64,000 nucleotides of DNA from Mastigocoleus sp. MO_188.B34 (GTDB taxonomy: Bacteria > Cyanobacteriota > Cyanobacteriia > Cyanobacteriales > Nostocaceae): NCBI RefSeq assembly GCF_030065675.1, contig NZ_JASJDK010000005.1, positions 1-64,000 of the forward strand, in the 5' to 3' direction. The notes beneath the pieces are model-generated. The model had not been told where the DNA came from. It did not search any database and saw only the letters and a list, made by a program, of their open reading frames with translations. Positions 9,585 through 18,431 of this stretch are shown piece by piece (the stretch's first letter is position 1; each line of letters begins with the position of its first letter). The position numbers and the translations under genes were made by a program.

Positions 9585-9998
9585 ATGACTCACTACCAAA
9601 AGCTGCTTAGAATCAACACAAATGGAAAATCGTTGCGTAATATCACCTCGGAAATTGCAGCCATAGTTGCGGATTCAAAAGTAGATATCGGTCTTTGCAC
9701 TTTATTTTTACGCCATACTTCAGCAAGTTTGATCGTTCAAGAGAATGCAGACCCAGACGTGCTGAAAGATTTAGCTGATTTCATGGCAAAAATCGTACCA
9801 GAATCTGCTTCCTATTTTCACGATACTGAAGGTCCAGATGATATGCCAGCCCACATTCGTACTGTTTTGACTCATACTTCAGAACACATTCCCATTAACC
9901 GAGGTCAACTGGTTTTAGGTACTTGGCAAGGTATTTACATCTGGGAGCACAGACAACAAAATCATTATCGAGAATTAGTCGTCCATATTTCAGATTAG
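9585..9998 (+). CDS. yjbQ: YjbQ family protein (UPF0047, secondary thiamine-phosphate synthase enzyme)
   Basis: A 137-aa protein, the normal length for the family. It has the conserved RHTSASLIVQENADP block (about 43-57), the HDTEGPDDMPAHIRT block and the terminal GTWQGIYIWEHR block. The histidines (HTSA, PAHI, LTHTSEH) fit the metal/phosphate pocket of UPF0047 proteins. E. coli YjbQ has weak thiamine-phosphate synthase activity; the physiological role is not settled. Probably cytoplasmic and monocistronic, with a hairpin just downstream. Confidence 0.93.
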   Translation: MTHYQKLLRINTNGKSLRNITSEIAAIVADSKVDIGLCTLFLRHTSASLIVQENADPDVLKDLADFMAKIVPESASYFHDTEGPDDMPAHIRTVLTHTSEHIPINRGQLVLGTWQGIYIWEHRQQNHYRELVVHISD

Positions 9999-10024
9999 TT
10001 TTTTTAGATTTATATAGTCACAAA

Positions 10025-10086
10025 ATTTAACACTTCCTTGGCTAGAATTATTTAATTCTGAGTCATTAAAGAAGGGAGTGTTAAAT
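10025..10086 (+). terminator. Long nested stem-loop downstream of yjbQ
   Basis: The outer arms are ATTTAACACTTCCTT (10025-10039) and AAGGGAGTGTTAAAT, pairing over about 14 bases with one mismatch. Inside is a second hairpin of AGAATTA against TAATTCT. It lies about 27 bases after the yjbQ stop. There is no strong T-run, so it could be a terminator or an mRNA-stabilising structure. Confidence 0.5.
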
Positions 10087-10243
10087 ATGTAGTTGTAAAT
10101 TACCATTAACCTATTCAGGAAAGTTAAATTCTTGATTTAGTTATAATTCCCTTAAAATTTAGAGCCTCTTGAGTTAAAAATTCTTGAGTTTAATGTTGTA
10201 AAGCTGATTTTTGTCTCTGAAAAATTATAAAAATTTACAAATT

Positions 10244-11065
10244 ATGAAAATCGTAGAGCTGATCGACTGGTTTGAAGCTTGGGCAAATCCTTCTTGGCAA
10301 GAGAGTTGGGATAATAGCGGTTGGCAAATTGAACCGGGAGTTTTACAAGAGGATGCAAAAGTTTTAATTTGTTTGACTCCCACCTTGGCGGTCATGAAAG
10401 AAGTTATTTCTCTTCGCAAACAAGGAATTGGCGTAAATTTAATTTTTGCCCATCACCCGTTAATTTTTAATCCGCTAAAATCTTTACGCAGTGATGATGG
10501 CTGTATCGGTGAAATGGCGCAACTAGCATTTGTCCATAAAGTAGGTATTTATACAGCACATACAAACTTCGACCAAGTACAAGATGGTACTGCCGATGTT
10601 TTAGCTCAAATTTTGGAACTTCAAGAAGTTACACCCATCGTTCCTACACAACTGGGTTTGGGGTATGGTCGTGTAGGAAATTTAATTTCTCCGACTACAC
10701 TGCAGCAACTTTTAGGGGTTATTCAAAATCGGCTGTGTCCGCCAAATTTAATTTTTTCTCCACATGCTGACTTTCAGCAAAAAATTTCCAAAGTAGCAGT
10801 TTTAGGTGGTTCGGGGGCTAGCTTTATTGAAGCTGTTGCTAAAAGTGGTGCTCAAGCCTACCTTACTTCTGACTGTAAGTTTCATCAGTTTCAAGAAAGT
10901 CGCGATCGCGGTTTAATTCTCATTGATGCTGGACATTATGCGACTGAACGTCCCAGTTGCGATCGCTTAGCCCAAAAATTTGACTCATTAAATCTTAGCT
11001 GGGTCAAATTAAGCCAAAAAGATGAAGATTTTCGCCAATTCTTCCAAATCACTACTCCAGTCTAA
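10244..11065 (+). CDS. Nif3-like dinuclear metal centre hexameric protein
   Basis: Start placed at ATG 10244 (MKIVELIDWFEAWANPSWQE), which matches the family N-terminus; a longer reading from TTG 10211 adds 11 doubtful residues. The protein is 273 aa. Motifs include WDNSGWQIEPG, AHHPLIF (metal-binding His pair), YTAHTNFD, then near the end TSDCKFHQF and LIDAGHYATERP, all typical of the NIF3/DUF34 family. Members form toroidal hexamers with a two-metal site. Proposed functions include GTP cyclohydrolase-like activity, but none is firmly established. The length is slightly above the core family size and no inserted domain is seen. Cytoplasmic. Confidence 0.92.
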   Translation: MKIVELIDWFEAWANPSWQESWDNSGWQIEPGVLQEDAKVLICLTPTLAVMKEVISLRKQGIGVNLIFAHHPLIFNPLKSLRSDDGCIGEMAQLAFVHKVGIYTAHTNFDQVQDGTADVLAQILELQEVTPIVPTQLGLGYGRVGNLISPTTLQQLLGVIQNRLCPPNLIFSPHADFQQKISKVAVLGGSGASFIEAVAKSGAQAYLTSDCKFHQFQESRDRGLILIDAGHYATERPSCDRLAQKFDSLNLSWVKLSQKDEDFRQFFQITTPV

Positions 11066-11395
11066 TTTACTCTAAAGCAATTAATATATATTTTAGATTT
11101 TCGGCTTACAAAAAATGTATTTCTAAGTATTATAATTGCAGTTTAAGTATTATATCAGACTGGCTTCCTGCTGTTTTATTGAATCTTTATTAGGAGTATT
11201 ATTTATATCAAACTTAATGCTGAAAAATAACGCCATAAATTTGACAAGCTATTTTCCAAGATAAAAATCTAAATTTATTTCCTAGTAAATAGTGATTTAT
11301 ATCACTTCTTTTGTTGACCTATGTCAGTTTAAATAGGGCGAAAATCATTCACATTAAGTTAAGAGAAACCAACTGTAAAATATAATCACAGTCAA
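11066..11395. other. Intergenic, no feature seen
   Basis: AT-rich. No promoter or RNA could be assigned with confidence. Confidence 0.55.
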
Positions 11396-11602
11396 ATGAT
11401 TCGCGCACTTGTTGAATCTGCTTTTCAAACTGGATGTCTGAGCGTTGAGTCAGAAGGTCTTCTTCATCAAGTACTGGAGACCAGAAGCTATAGAACAGAG
11501 GACTTAGAAAAGATAAACTTACTCTGTAAGGCAGTGCACGAAGGTCGAATAAAACGCGAATCATCCTCAAAGTTGAGGATAGAGCTATCTCTTTATTGCT
11601 AA
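11396..11602 (+). CDS. Small conserved-looking hypothetical protein (68 aa)
   Basis: The first 56 residues have balanced, protein-like composition (MIRALVESAFQTGCLSVESE, later LEKINLLCKAVHEGRIKRES) and suggest a small all-helical fold; I have an impression of similar short cyanobacterial proteins but cannot name the family. No clear Shine-Dalgarno sequence precedes the ATG. The last 10 residues may be frame drift past the conserved part. No neighbour is close enough for an operon. The function is unknown. Confidence 0.55.
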   Translation: MIRALVESAFQTGCLSVESEGLLHQVLETRSYRTEDLEKINLLCKAVHEGRIKRESSSKLRIELSLYC

Positions 11603-12285
11603 ACTGACTTTATTAGTAATCTGAGTAAACTAATCTGTACTATTCCGTCAATATAGCTGATAGAGTAAAGAAAAACTCAATATACGCTTAAATTTTGGCC
11701 TTAGTATTAATGAATATCTTGCTCGAGCAGGTATTTTACTTAATCAGATCGCACTCGGGACAGAAAGCAACTTTGAACTTTTGTACTAGTTTTAATTCTG
11801 TTATTTGGGATTTAGCGTTAATTATTGGGCGACTTTCAACGCAGAATAAGCTAAGATCGGATACGTAGGGGTTGAATTCCAGCTAAGTCTCCTGTTTTTC
11901 TAGTTATGCCAATGATTAAACACAGGCAATTTCAACAACAGCAAACTTTAGCTAAACTTGAGTATAATTTAATTCATAGTGTCGCCAATGACTCTCCAGC
12001 CAATACGATCAAAATTACTAGAAAGTTTAAATTATGACATTACCCTCAAGTGTGTACTCCTTGAATCACCTCCAAGGGTAATAAATTTTAACTAGTGCCA
12101 AGAGCATATTTTTTGCCAATAAGTTAAGTCATACAATAAGATTGAAAAAACTTCTAAGTAAATCTTCTGGCTAATTTAAACGGCATAATTAAAAGTACGT
12201 TGTCCAGATATTAGGGGCTACGTTCTATCAGGTGTAAAGCCTAAATGTTTACAAATTTAACCACATATAAAAAAGGAAGCAGTAC
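11603..12285. other. Intergenic (683 bases), one weak 43-codon ORF only
   Basis: I see no RNA gene. An ATG at 11906 opens 43 codons to 12037 (MPMIKHRQFQ..., Gln-rich), without a ribosome site and with no recognisable family, so I do not call it. The rest is AT-rich leader upstream of the DUF6679-type gene. Confidence 0.5.
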
Positions 12286-12594
12286 ATGCTACACCGCAAG
12301 ATTTATCAACTTTGTTGCGATGGGCGGGAGGTATGTGTTTTCTTACGGGATCAGCAACGCTGGATTGAACGCACCCGTATTATTGACATAGAGGGAGATT
12401 TAGTCACCCTACGCTATGAAACCGAAGAAGAAGACGAAATCTGTTCCTGGGAAGAGATGGTTCGTTTAGAAAGCATTGGTGCCATTAATCAAAAACTAGC
12501 TTCGGTACCACGCGGTAATGTTGAGCCACTTATGACAGAAGATTGTCCAGATGCAGAACGTATTCGCAATCGCCCAGAGTCCGATAGAGAATAA
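12286..12594 (+). CDS. Conserved cyanobacterial protein (DUF6679-like)
   Basis: A 102-aa soluble protein preceded by a good ribosome site (AAGGAAG, about 8 bases before ATG). The body has the run CDGREVCVFLRDQQRWIERT, then EGDLVTLRYETEEEDE and CSWEEMVRLESIGAI. It is a short beta-rich acidic domain that I remember as widely conserved in cyanobacteria (DUF6679). The C-terminal 25 residues are polar and probably disordered. Function unknown. It is transcribed alone, towards the convergent beta-CASP gene. Confidence 0.8.
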   Translation: MLHRKIYQLCCDGREVCVFLRDQQRWIERTRIIDIEGDLVTLRYETEEEDEICSWEEMVRLESIGAINQKLASVPRGNVEPLMTEDCPDAERIRNRPESDRE

Positions 12595-12833
12595 GCTATA
12601 AATTAAGCTGTAAATATTTGTTTAGTGCATGCACCAGACAAAAATTAGCTTAGATTTACAAAAATTAGCTTAGCTTTATAGTCAACTTTGGCTCACGAAT
12701 TTATGCTTTTGTAAACTTAAGGCTCATAAGCTTAGGGCTCACCAACTTAAGTTCGTCGACTTAGATGTTCAATTTAAGTAGATAGAGTAAAGTTCGTAAA
12801 ACCATTCAAGTCTAGTAGCCAAAAACTCAAAGC

Positions 12834-14510
12834 TTAGGATTCAGTAGTATTGCTATTAGAGCGTTCATAAGCCGGACAATAACCCTCCAAAGTTACTTTA
12901 AAGTTATACAAAGGGGAAGCGGGATTCCAGCACCGCTGTCCCCTTTGGTGCTTACAAGTCCCACAGCAATCTATATTAGGCCAAATAAATCGTTCGCTAT
13001 TTTGGTTGATAAGTTCTTTTGGAGACAATCCCCGCAGAAGTAATTCTTCTCCTTGCCAGCGAGCTTCAATCAAGCCAGTATCAGCAAATTGACGCCACCG
13101 AGGATCTTTCGTAATCCCATTTGGAAGAGAAATTGTAATTGCTGATTCCCATTCCGATAGTTCTCCCTCATAATTGGTTTCCGGGGGAGCTGGTTGTAAA
13201 AATGTTTCACCTATCGGTAGTTCAACTAAAGTCCCTGGTCCAGGAGAATGCAAGTGATATCGATTTTGTAATTCTTCTAGACTCGTTAAATCTGCCAAAT
13301 AAGCCGCAGAACCATGAACAAATATGACATGCTGTGGGCGTAAGTTATGTATTAGCTGGGTAGTTCCTGGACCATCACTGTGTTCGGCAAGTAGATAAGT
13401 TTCAAGATTAATTGCTTCTGGGTTTGAGTGGTTAATTTTTGTATCTATTTTTCCTGGTACTAGAACCAACCAAGAATCATTATCATTTTGATAATATTTA
13501 TTAAGATTTGCGGTGGAGTCAGTCAGAACAATACAAGGAGATTTTGTCAACATCGGTAATTGTTCTGGTTGCAGGCGACGTACCCTTGGGCGCACTCGTT
13601 CATCCCAAAATAAAGGTTGGTGGCGGGCAAAATTTTGTACTGATGCAGGAAAATGAGGCAAAAGTTCTAAGTAAGCATCACAACCTGCTGCAACAGCTCC
13701 ATCAACCCAAATATCGAGATCGCGCCCAGTAAAATGATGATGACTGCGTAAAAGCATCAATAATTCTTGACCCAAGCCTAAAGCTGGCGTCGGTAGTAAG
13801 ACGCAATAATCATCTGCAATAGCACGATTAATTCTTTCGGCTAGTTGGTTTTCTTGATTGCGCCGATGTTGATGGCGTGATGTCCCGTAAGTACCTTCAA
13901 TAATCAATACATCTAGATTTAGTCCCCGCAATTCTTCCAAACGCAAACCTTCTACCAAACGGGAATTGGATAAGAAAAAATCACCAGTATAAAGCAGCTT
14001 GTAAGTCCGATCTGGAGTTTTGTAAGTCAGTAAAATAACTGTAGCTCCAGGTAGGTGTCCCGCAGGGAATAACTCAACAATCAGATTTTCCTTGAGTTCT
14101 ATTGGTGTCCGCAGTGGTAATGCTTGACAAAAATCTGGTATTTCCTCAGATTCGCTTTTCTCCCAATTGAGGGGTAGTAATTTACTCGTTACTTCACTTG
14201 CACAGATTGGTAATTGGGGAAAACGTTGATGTAGCGCTAATAAACCTCTAGCATGATCGGCATGTGCGTGACTAGCGATCACTACATCGACTGGTTGATT
14301 TGAGTTACTTTGGAGAGAAAACTGTGGTAAATCATTGACTAATGGTGAAATGTCTGTCAACCCACAGTCAAGCAGAATCCGATATCTACCCATGCGTATG
14401 AGCAGACAGACACCAGATTTATTCTGCTCGACACCATAGGGAAAAAATTCTAATTCACTACATGATTCCCCCATTCCTGGCTGAGAAGATGCTGATAGAT
14501 GATCGCTCAT
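12834..14510 (-). CDS. MBL-fold beta-CASP metallo-hydrolase (RNase-like)
   Basis: A 558-aa protein. The metallo-beta-lactamase signature HAHADH lies near residue 87, followed by the GHLPGATVILL histidine and the LYTGDFF aspartate. The beta-CASP part follows (TYGTSRHQHR, later HGSAAYL as the last metal-ligand motif). The extra C-terminal part holds four conserved-looking cysteines (CCGTCKHQRGQRCWNP, then YCPAYE), suggesting a small zinc or Fe-S module. Proteins of this class are RNA-processing nucleases; this cyanobacterial form with a cysteine tail is not characterised as far as I know. The ATG at 14510 opens directly before the conserved region. Confidence 0.88.
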   Translation of the reverse strand: MSDHLSASSQPGMGESCSELEFFPYGVEQNKSGVCLLIRMGRYRILLDCGLTDISPLVNDLPQFSLQSNSNQPVDVVIASHAHADHARGLLALHQRFPQLPICASEVTSKLLPLNWEKSESEEIPDFCQALPLRTPIELKENLIVELFPAGHLPGATVILLTYKTPDRTYKLLYTGDFFLSNSRLVEGLRLEELRGLNLDVLIIEGTYGTSRHQHRRNQENQLAERINRAIADDYCVLLPTPALGLGQELLMLLRSHHHFTGRDLDIWVDGAVAAGCDAYLELLPHFPASVQNFARHQPLFWDERVRPRVRRLQPEQLPMLTKSPCIVLTDSTANLNKYYQNDNDSWLVLVPGKIDTKINHSNPEAINLETYLLAEHSDGPGTTQLIHNLRPQHVIFVHGSAAYLADLTSLEELQNRYHLHSPGPGTLVELPIGETFLQPAPPETNYEGELSEWESAITISLPNGITKDPRWRQFADTGLIEARWQGEELLLRGLSPKELINQNSERFIWPNIDCCGTCKHQRGQRCWNPASPLYNFKVTLEGYCPAYERSNSNTTES

Positions 14511-14735
14511 GCTCTCTTAACCTCAAATTTTGTCGGAGTTGATCCGACAATTCGCCCCCATACCCAAAATTGGCAAAACTAAGCTCGCTGTTTGTCCTAG
14601 ATGAACTATCGCGAACCAGAAAACTTTCTTAGCCAAAAAAATTTTCTTCAAAAAGTCAAGGGCTAAGGGCTTTTGCTTAGGAGCTGTTTTAACTTTGAAA
14701 GTTTCGATTGCAAGAAACCTCAACTTGTACTTCTT

Positions 14736-14858
14736 TCAGTGAGCAGAACCATTACCGTCGTAATTATCGGAGTCGTAAAATCCATTTTTTGTGCCGAAGA
14801 ATAGACAGGAAACTGTAAAAATCACTGTTAAACCGACCAAAATTAGTTTTACGTCCAT
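14736..14858 (-). CDS. Small single-pass membrane protein (40 aa)
   Basis: Read directly from the sequence. An ATG at 14858 opens MDVKLILVGLTVIFTVSCLF, then a soluble tail with the pattern FGTKNGFYDSDNYDGNGSAH and a TGA stop at 14736. The first 22 residues form one transmembrane helix; the polar tail is Tyr/Asp/Gly-rich. AGAGG precedes the ATG by about 10 bases. The length and shape are those of small thylakoid subunits of photosynthetic or NDH complexes, but I cannot name it, so no symbol is given. It lies upstream of the beta-CASP gene on the same strand with a 225-bp gap. Confidence 0.7.
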   Translation of the reverse strand: MDVKLILVGLTVIFTVSCLFFGTKNGFYDSDNYDGNGSAH

Positions 14859-15483
14859 TTTTTGTTAACCTCTACTAAAGATTTTTCCATCTTAATAGAG
14901 CATGGGAGTCAAGTGAGAAAACCCACTTAAATTTTTTATTATACTTACGAATTTTATAAGCTAGTAAATCTTGTACAATCAGTCAGATTGTAGAACTTTT
15001 CGGAAAAGCTGTCTATCCAATCAAATCAGAATATTTCCTAAACTTATTAAAACCTAATGATTTTTATCAAAATTAGCTTGAATCTCAATATTTAGTAACT
15101 TAATAAAAAACTAAAATAATAAAAATTTATCATATATATTTCTTTTCCTAATAAAAATAAGGGTGAGTTATTTGTGAATTAAATTAAATTCAAATTCAGT
15201 AGCAAAATAATCTAATAGGAGTCAATTAGTTAACCCCATCCATAATTTCTACACTGTTGCGGTGGAAGAGGATCCACTTCAATGAGAAAAATTTGGTTGG
15301 GGAGGAATAAATACGAGGAAAGATACAAATTTGATTAACTTTTGTTACAAAATTTCTAAACTCAAATTAGCTGGATATTTGAAACGTTAAGTTTTAAAGC
15401 TTAAAGCTCATAAGTTTTAAATTTCAAAAACTTGTAACCCAAAAACTTTTAACCCAAAAACTTGTAACCCAAAAACTTTTGAC
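14859..15483. other. Intergenic (625 bases), AT-rich, ending in a repeat array
   Basis: No gene is seen. The part around 15225-15320 is less AT-rich (it includes GTTGCGGTGGAAGAGGATCC) and could be part of a leader or small RNA, but I cannot support a structure. The end (15425 onward) is the repeat described separately. Confidence 0.5.
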
Positions 15484-15507
15484 TTAAAACTTGTAACTTA
15501 AAACTTG
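15425..15507. repeat. STRR array (CCCAAAAACTTGTAA-type), overlapping a gene end
   Basis: At least five degenerate copies of a roughly 15-base word alternating CTTGTAACCCAAAAA and CTTTTAACCCAAAAA. The array runs into the coding sequence on the minus strand and encodes the last residues of the MBL-fold protein. Confidence 0.85.
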
Positions 15508-16251
15508 GATAACCTTATTTTCTGGTAAGCTAGCAGAATTTACAGTAATCTTGTCAATATTACTACGACGAACTTCAACACCATCCATAGTTGAAGTAAA
15601 ATCATCTAACGGTAAAAGACTGCAAGCACTAGTATCCGCAGCTTGAGTTCGATAATGGGTAGGAATCACTAGTTTGGGTTGAATTGTTTCAATAGCTTGT
15701 TTCGCTTCAACCGGACTATATGCTTTTGGACCACCCCCCACAGGGACCAATAGTATATCCGCCCCAGTCATGAGGATTTTCTGTTCCGTTGTGATTGGAG
15801 CTGCAATTCCTCCAAGATGCAAAATTTTAACCCCTGCTTGCTCCCAAGCCCAAGCAATATTTTCGCTAAATCTTCTACCATCGCGTTGGCGATCGCTACT
15901 GAATCCTTGAAATTTAATCTTTTTAAACTGGTAAACCCCAGGTAAATACATCAACTTGGGATTGCCAGGTAAACCTTTTACTGCACCTTCATCACGTAGT
16001 TGGGAACTAATAATAACTAAATCTGCTCTTTTTTTGGGGGAACGATAACCAGCAGTACAACCTACCAGTTCGAAGGGGTTGGAAAGAATATTAATTCCAC
16101 CACCAGAGAAGAAGAAACTGGTATGTCCTAACCAACGAATTGATAATGAACCGCGAGATTGGGCATCAGCTTGCAATTGAGAACCCAAGTTAGCAACCAA
16201 AGTCGTTACCAATCCCGCTCCAGCGTAGCCGATCAACTGTCGTCGTTTCAT
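15484..16251 (-). CDS. MBL-fold protein with degenerate metal site, exported
   Basis: A 255-aa protein. The N-terminus KRRQLIGYAGAGLVTTLVA has the twin arginine and hydrophobic run of a Tat or Sec signal, so it is probably exported. The fold is UlaG/beta-lactamase_3-like (IRWLGHTSFFF at 38-48, LPGVYQFKKIKF, VIPTHYRT near 200). The usual metal motif THxHxDH is replaced by ISSQLRDE (81-88) and the later HLGD reads HLGG, so two-metal hydrolysis is unlikely. The start lies 3 bases after the trpG stop, so the two are probably in one operon. The last about 8 residues are encoded by the tandem repeat at its 3' end. Confidence 0.8.
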   Translation of the reverse strand: MKRRQLIGYAGAGLVTTLVANLGSQLQADAQSRGSLSIRWLGHTSFFFSGGGINILSNPFELVGCTAGYRSPKKRADLVIISSQLRDEGAVKGLPGNPKLMYLPGVYQFKKIKFQGFSSDRQRDGRRFSENIAWAWEQAGVKILHLGGIAAPITTEQKILMTGADILLVPVGGGPKAYSPVEAKQAIETIQPKLVIPTHYRTQAADTSACSLLPLDDFTSTMDGVEVRRSNIDKITVNSASLPENKVIQVLSYKF

Positions 16252-16254
16252 TAA

Positions 16255-16854
16255 TTATTCTCTCGACTGTAATTGTTTCAGAAAGTTTTGCAACAATTGC
16301 TTTCCTGAAATAGTCAGGACACTCTCTGGATGAAATTGGACGCCTTCAATGTGAGGATAGTTCCGATGTCGGACTCCCATTATTGTTCCATCTTCCAACC
16401 AAGCTGTAATTTCTAATACTTCTGGACAAGTTTGCCGCTCAATAACCAAACTATGATACCTGGTAGCATTCATGGGGTTATCTAATTCTTGAAAAACTCC
16501 CACACCTGAGTGCTTAACAAATGAAGTTTTTCCGTGCATTAGTTCCTTGGCAGAGACAATCTTACCACCGAAAGCCTGACCAATACTTTGATGACCCAAA
16601 CAAACTCCCAGAATCGGGATGCTAGGTCCTAGTTGCTCTATCAGATTTAAAGAAATACCTGCATCTTCCGGACGTCCTGGTCCAGGAGAAATAACTATTC
16701 CATCGGGATTCATTTCCCGAACTTGCTCAAGGGATATTTTATCGTTACGAAAAACTTTAATTTCCGATGCAACGGGGAAATCTACTGCTAACTCTCCCAA
16801 ATACTGCACCAAATTATAAGTAAAACTATCGTAATTATCAATTACTATAATCAA
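16255..16854 (-). CDS. trpG: Anthranilate/aminodeoxychorismate synthase glutamine amidotransferase subunit
   Basis: A 199-aa class I glutamine amidotransferase. The N-terminus IIVIDNYDSFTYNLVQYL, the nucleophile elbow GVCLGHQSIGQAFGG (Cys at about 79), and the terminal EGVQFHPESVLT with the catalytic His-Glu pair are all intact. It supplies ammonia to the TrpE or PabB partner for tryptophan or folate synthesis. The start is a TTG at 16854, placed about 9 bases after AGGAG; a second TTG two codons upstream (16860) is too close to that site. The MBL-fold gene follows after 3 bases. TrpG versus PabA cannot be told apart; many cyanobacteria use one protein for both. Confidence 0.9.
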   Translation of the reverse strand: MIIVIDNYDSFTYNLVQYLGELAVDFPVASEIKVFRNDKISLEQVREMNPDGIVISPGPGRPEDAGISLNLIEQLGPSIPILGVCLGHQSIGQAFGGKIVSAKELMHGKTSFVKHSGVGVFQELDNPMNATRYHSLVIERQTCPEVLEITAWLEDGTIMGVRHRNYPHIEGVQFHPESVLTISGKQLLQNFLKQLQSRE

Positions 16855-16991
16855 AAACAATGACTCCTGATTTTTATTCCATATCAGATTTTGCCTGATT
16901 TTTGGTTGATTTAATCTCTATCAGTGTCATTTTGATATGAGTATATTTAATTTATTTAAATTCTATATGGGTAGAGAATCTCAATCTTGGC

Positions 16992-17465
16992 TTAATTCAA
17001 GTAAAAGTTATGCGCATATGTAATTATTAACTTTGTCAGTGGTGGAAGAATCAGAATTGATGCTACAAATATGGCAACAAAAGCTGAGATTAGTACTGCA
17101 CCTGCTGCACAATCTTTAGCAATCTTGGCTAAATCGTGATAAGTTTGCTTGACCGTTAGATCTACCAAAGATTCAAGAGCAGTGTTCAAAAGCTCTAAAG
17201 TTAAAACTAGACCACTGGTAATACCAATAACTACCACTTCAATCGCTTCGAGCCGCAAAAAAATACTCAATCCAAGTGCAAGGACACAGACAGAGACATG
17301 AATACGAAAATTACGTTGTGTCTTGAATGCGTAACTAATACCAGCCCATGCATATCTAAAACTAGTAAATAAGTTACTAGCTACTTTCCATGAGTACTTC
17401 CTTTCTTGCGTCACAATCGGTTCTAAATGTTTTGGTGTTGCTGGTGAAGATACTTGCTGGGACAT
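16992..17465 (-). CDS. dgkA: Diacylglycerol kinase family protein
   Basis: A 157-aa integral membrane protein. After a soluble N-terminus of about 35 residues comes the DgkA core: FRYAWAGISYAFKTQRNFRI, a glutamate-bearing helix ending in LELLNTALESLVDL, then DLAKIAKDCAAGAVLISAF, followed by a third helix. These are the active-site blocks of the prokaryotic trimeric membrane kinase (diacylglycerol or undecaprenol). It lies between ybeY and trpG, an order I believe is common in heterocystous cyanobacteria. The extended N-terminus is the only unusual part. The choice between lipid substrates cannot be made from sequence. Confidence 0.92.
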   Translation of the reverse strand: MSQQVSSPATPKHLEPIVTQERKYSWKVASNLFTSFRYAWAGISYAFKTQRNFRIHVSVCVLALGLSIFLRLEAIEVVVIGITSGLVLTLELLNTALESLVDLTVKQTYHDLAKIAKDCAAGAVLISAFVAIFVASILILPPLTKLIITYAHNFYLN

Positions 17466-17503
17466 ATATTATGAAATGTGGAAACTATAAGAAGTAATGA
17501 AAT

Positions 17504-17552
17504 AAAAATGCATTTGTTCAAAACGTGCAAAGAGCACTTGTTCGCATTTTGC
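17504..17552 (-). terminator. Possible stem-loop between ybeY and dgkA
   Basis: On the minus strand AAAATGC (17550-17544) can pair with GCATTTT (17512-17506), with a smaller GTGC/GCAC hairpin inside and T-rich sequence following. It lies about 130 bases after the ybeY stop, so it may attenuate read-through to dgkA. The structure is weak. Confidence 0.35.
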
Positions 17553-17680
17553 TTTTTAAGTAACCCTGATATAGTTTTCTACAAAAGTGGATCTAATTTT
17601 TCAGTAATTTTTTGCTAAATCTGATTTTGATTGTTAAATCATTATAAACTTGTAATATTAGTTTCTTAGGAATCAAGTAA

Positions 17681-18208
17681 TTATACGTTAATAATAATAT
17701 TCACTGTCCTCAGTAATATTACTTGTTGGTTTAGCATTTTTATCAAACTCTCTTCATCAGGATGATCCCAACCTAAAAGGTGAAGTAAACCATGAGAAGC
17801 CAACCATGCAAGCTCGGTTTGTAAGCTATGACCCTGCTGTTTTGCTTGCTTACTAGCTGTGACAACAGAAATAACAATATCTCCAAGATATAGAGGTATT
17901 TCGTCAGGTATTTGCACTGATTGGGGTATATCTGTATCCAAGCTTGCAAAAGCTAAAACATCTGTGGGTCTATCTAGTTGCCTATATTCATAATTTAGCT
18001 TCTGAATCTCTATATCATCTGTTAAGCGCAATCCAATTTCATAACTTGGAGCTTTAGATATATCTGGCTGTAAAACATCAAGCCAGGCACAAAACCAACT
18101 CTCCCAAGTTTTGCTGGAAATTCGGTTATTGCGATCGCCAACTTCGAAATCTGGAAGAGAAATTTGCTCGGAATAAAAATTGTCTTGTACGTAAATTTCA
18201 GCTTGCAA
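17681..18208 (-). CDS. ybeY: rRNA maturation endoribonuclease YbeY
   Basis: A 175-aa protein. The zinc-binding motif HGLLHLLGWDH (about residues 142-152) fits HGxLHLxGYDH with all three histidines present. The TDVLAF (about 84) and LGDIVIS blocks are also family hallmarks. YbeY takes part in 16S rRNA 3'-end processing and ribosome quality control. The start codon is TTG (18208); no close strong ribosome site is visible, and AAGGA lies about 11 bases upstream. It is within a same-strand cluster (prfB, DUF3285-type gene, ybeY, dgkA, trpG). Cytoplasmic. Confidence 0.92.
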   Translation of the reverse strand: MQAEIYVQDNFYSEQISLPDFEVGDRNNRISSKTWESWFCAWLDVLQPDISKAPSYEIGLRLTDDIEIQKLNYEYRQLDRPTDVLAFASLDTDIPQSVQIPDEIPLYLGDIVISVVTASKQAKQQGHSLQTELAWLASHGLLHLLGWDHPDEESLIKMLNQQVILLRTVNIIINV

Positions 18209-18275
18209 AGGTATAAATGTCCTTAACTGACTTAGACAACTGTAAGTGAAGTTAGCTAAACAGCTCCTTGCTTCT

Positions 18276-18431
18276 TTATCGAGTTAGATAAGCAAGACCA
18301 ACTAAAACAGTCAATAATCCTATTGTAGTCAAGGCAAAGTGCTTTAAAGAGGTCAGACGCTTTTGCACCATGTTTCGCATTGCGAGTTTTACGTAAGAGG
18401 GTTGTTTTTCCTCGGAAGAAGAATTCTCCAT
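18276..18431 (-). CDS. Small membrane protein, DUF3285 family
   Basis: Start placed at ATG 18431, giving 51 aa (MENSSSEEKQPSYVKLAMRN at the N-terminus, then KRLTSLKHFALTTIGLLTVL and a short tail). One C-terminal transmembrane helix. The motif PSYVKLAMRNMVQKR is what I recall for the cyanobacterial DUF3285 family. A longer reading from 18662 would add 77 residues rich in Leu/Ser that look like non-coding DNA. It lies between prfB and ybeY, both of translation-related function; whether the product has a role there is unknown. Confidence 0.8.
   Translation of the reverse strand: MENSSSEEKQPSYVKLAMRNMVQKRLTSLKHFALTTIGLLTVLVGLAYLTR

Noticed and set aside
11906-12037. 43-codon plus-strand ORF starting MPMIKHRQFQ
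   Set aside because: No ribosome site; Gln-rich and short. Could be chance.
14523-14723. 66-codon minus-strand ORF between the beta-CASP gene and the 40-aa gene
   Set aside because: Composition is unlike a protein family, no ribosome site, and the real small gene is just upstream.
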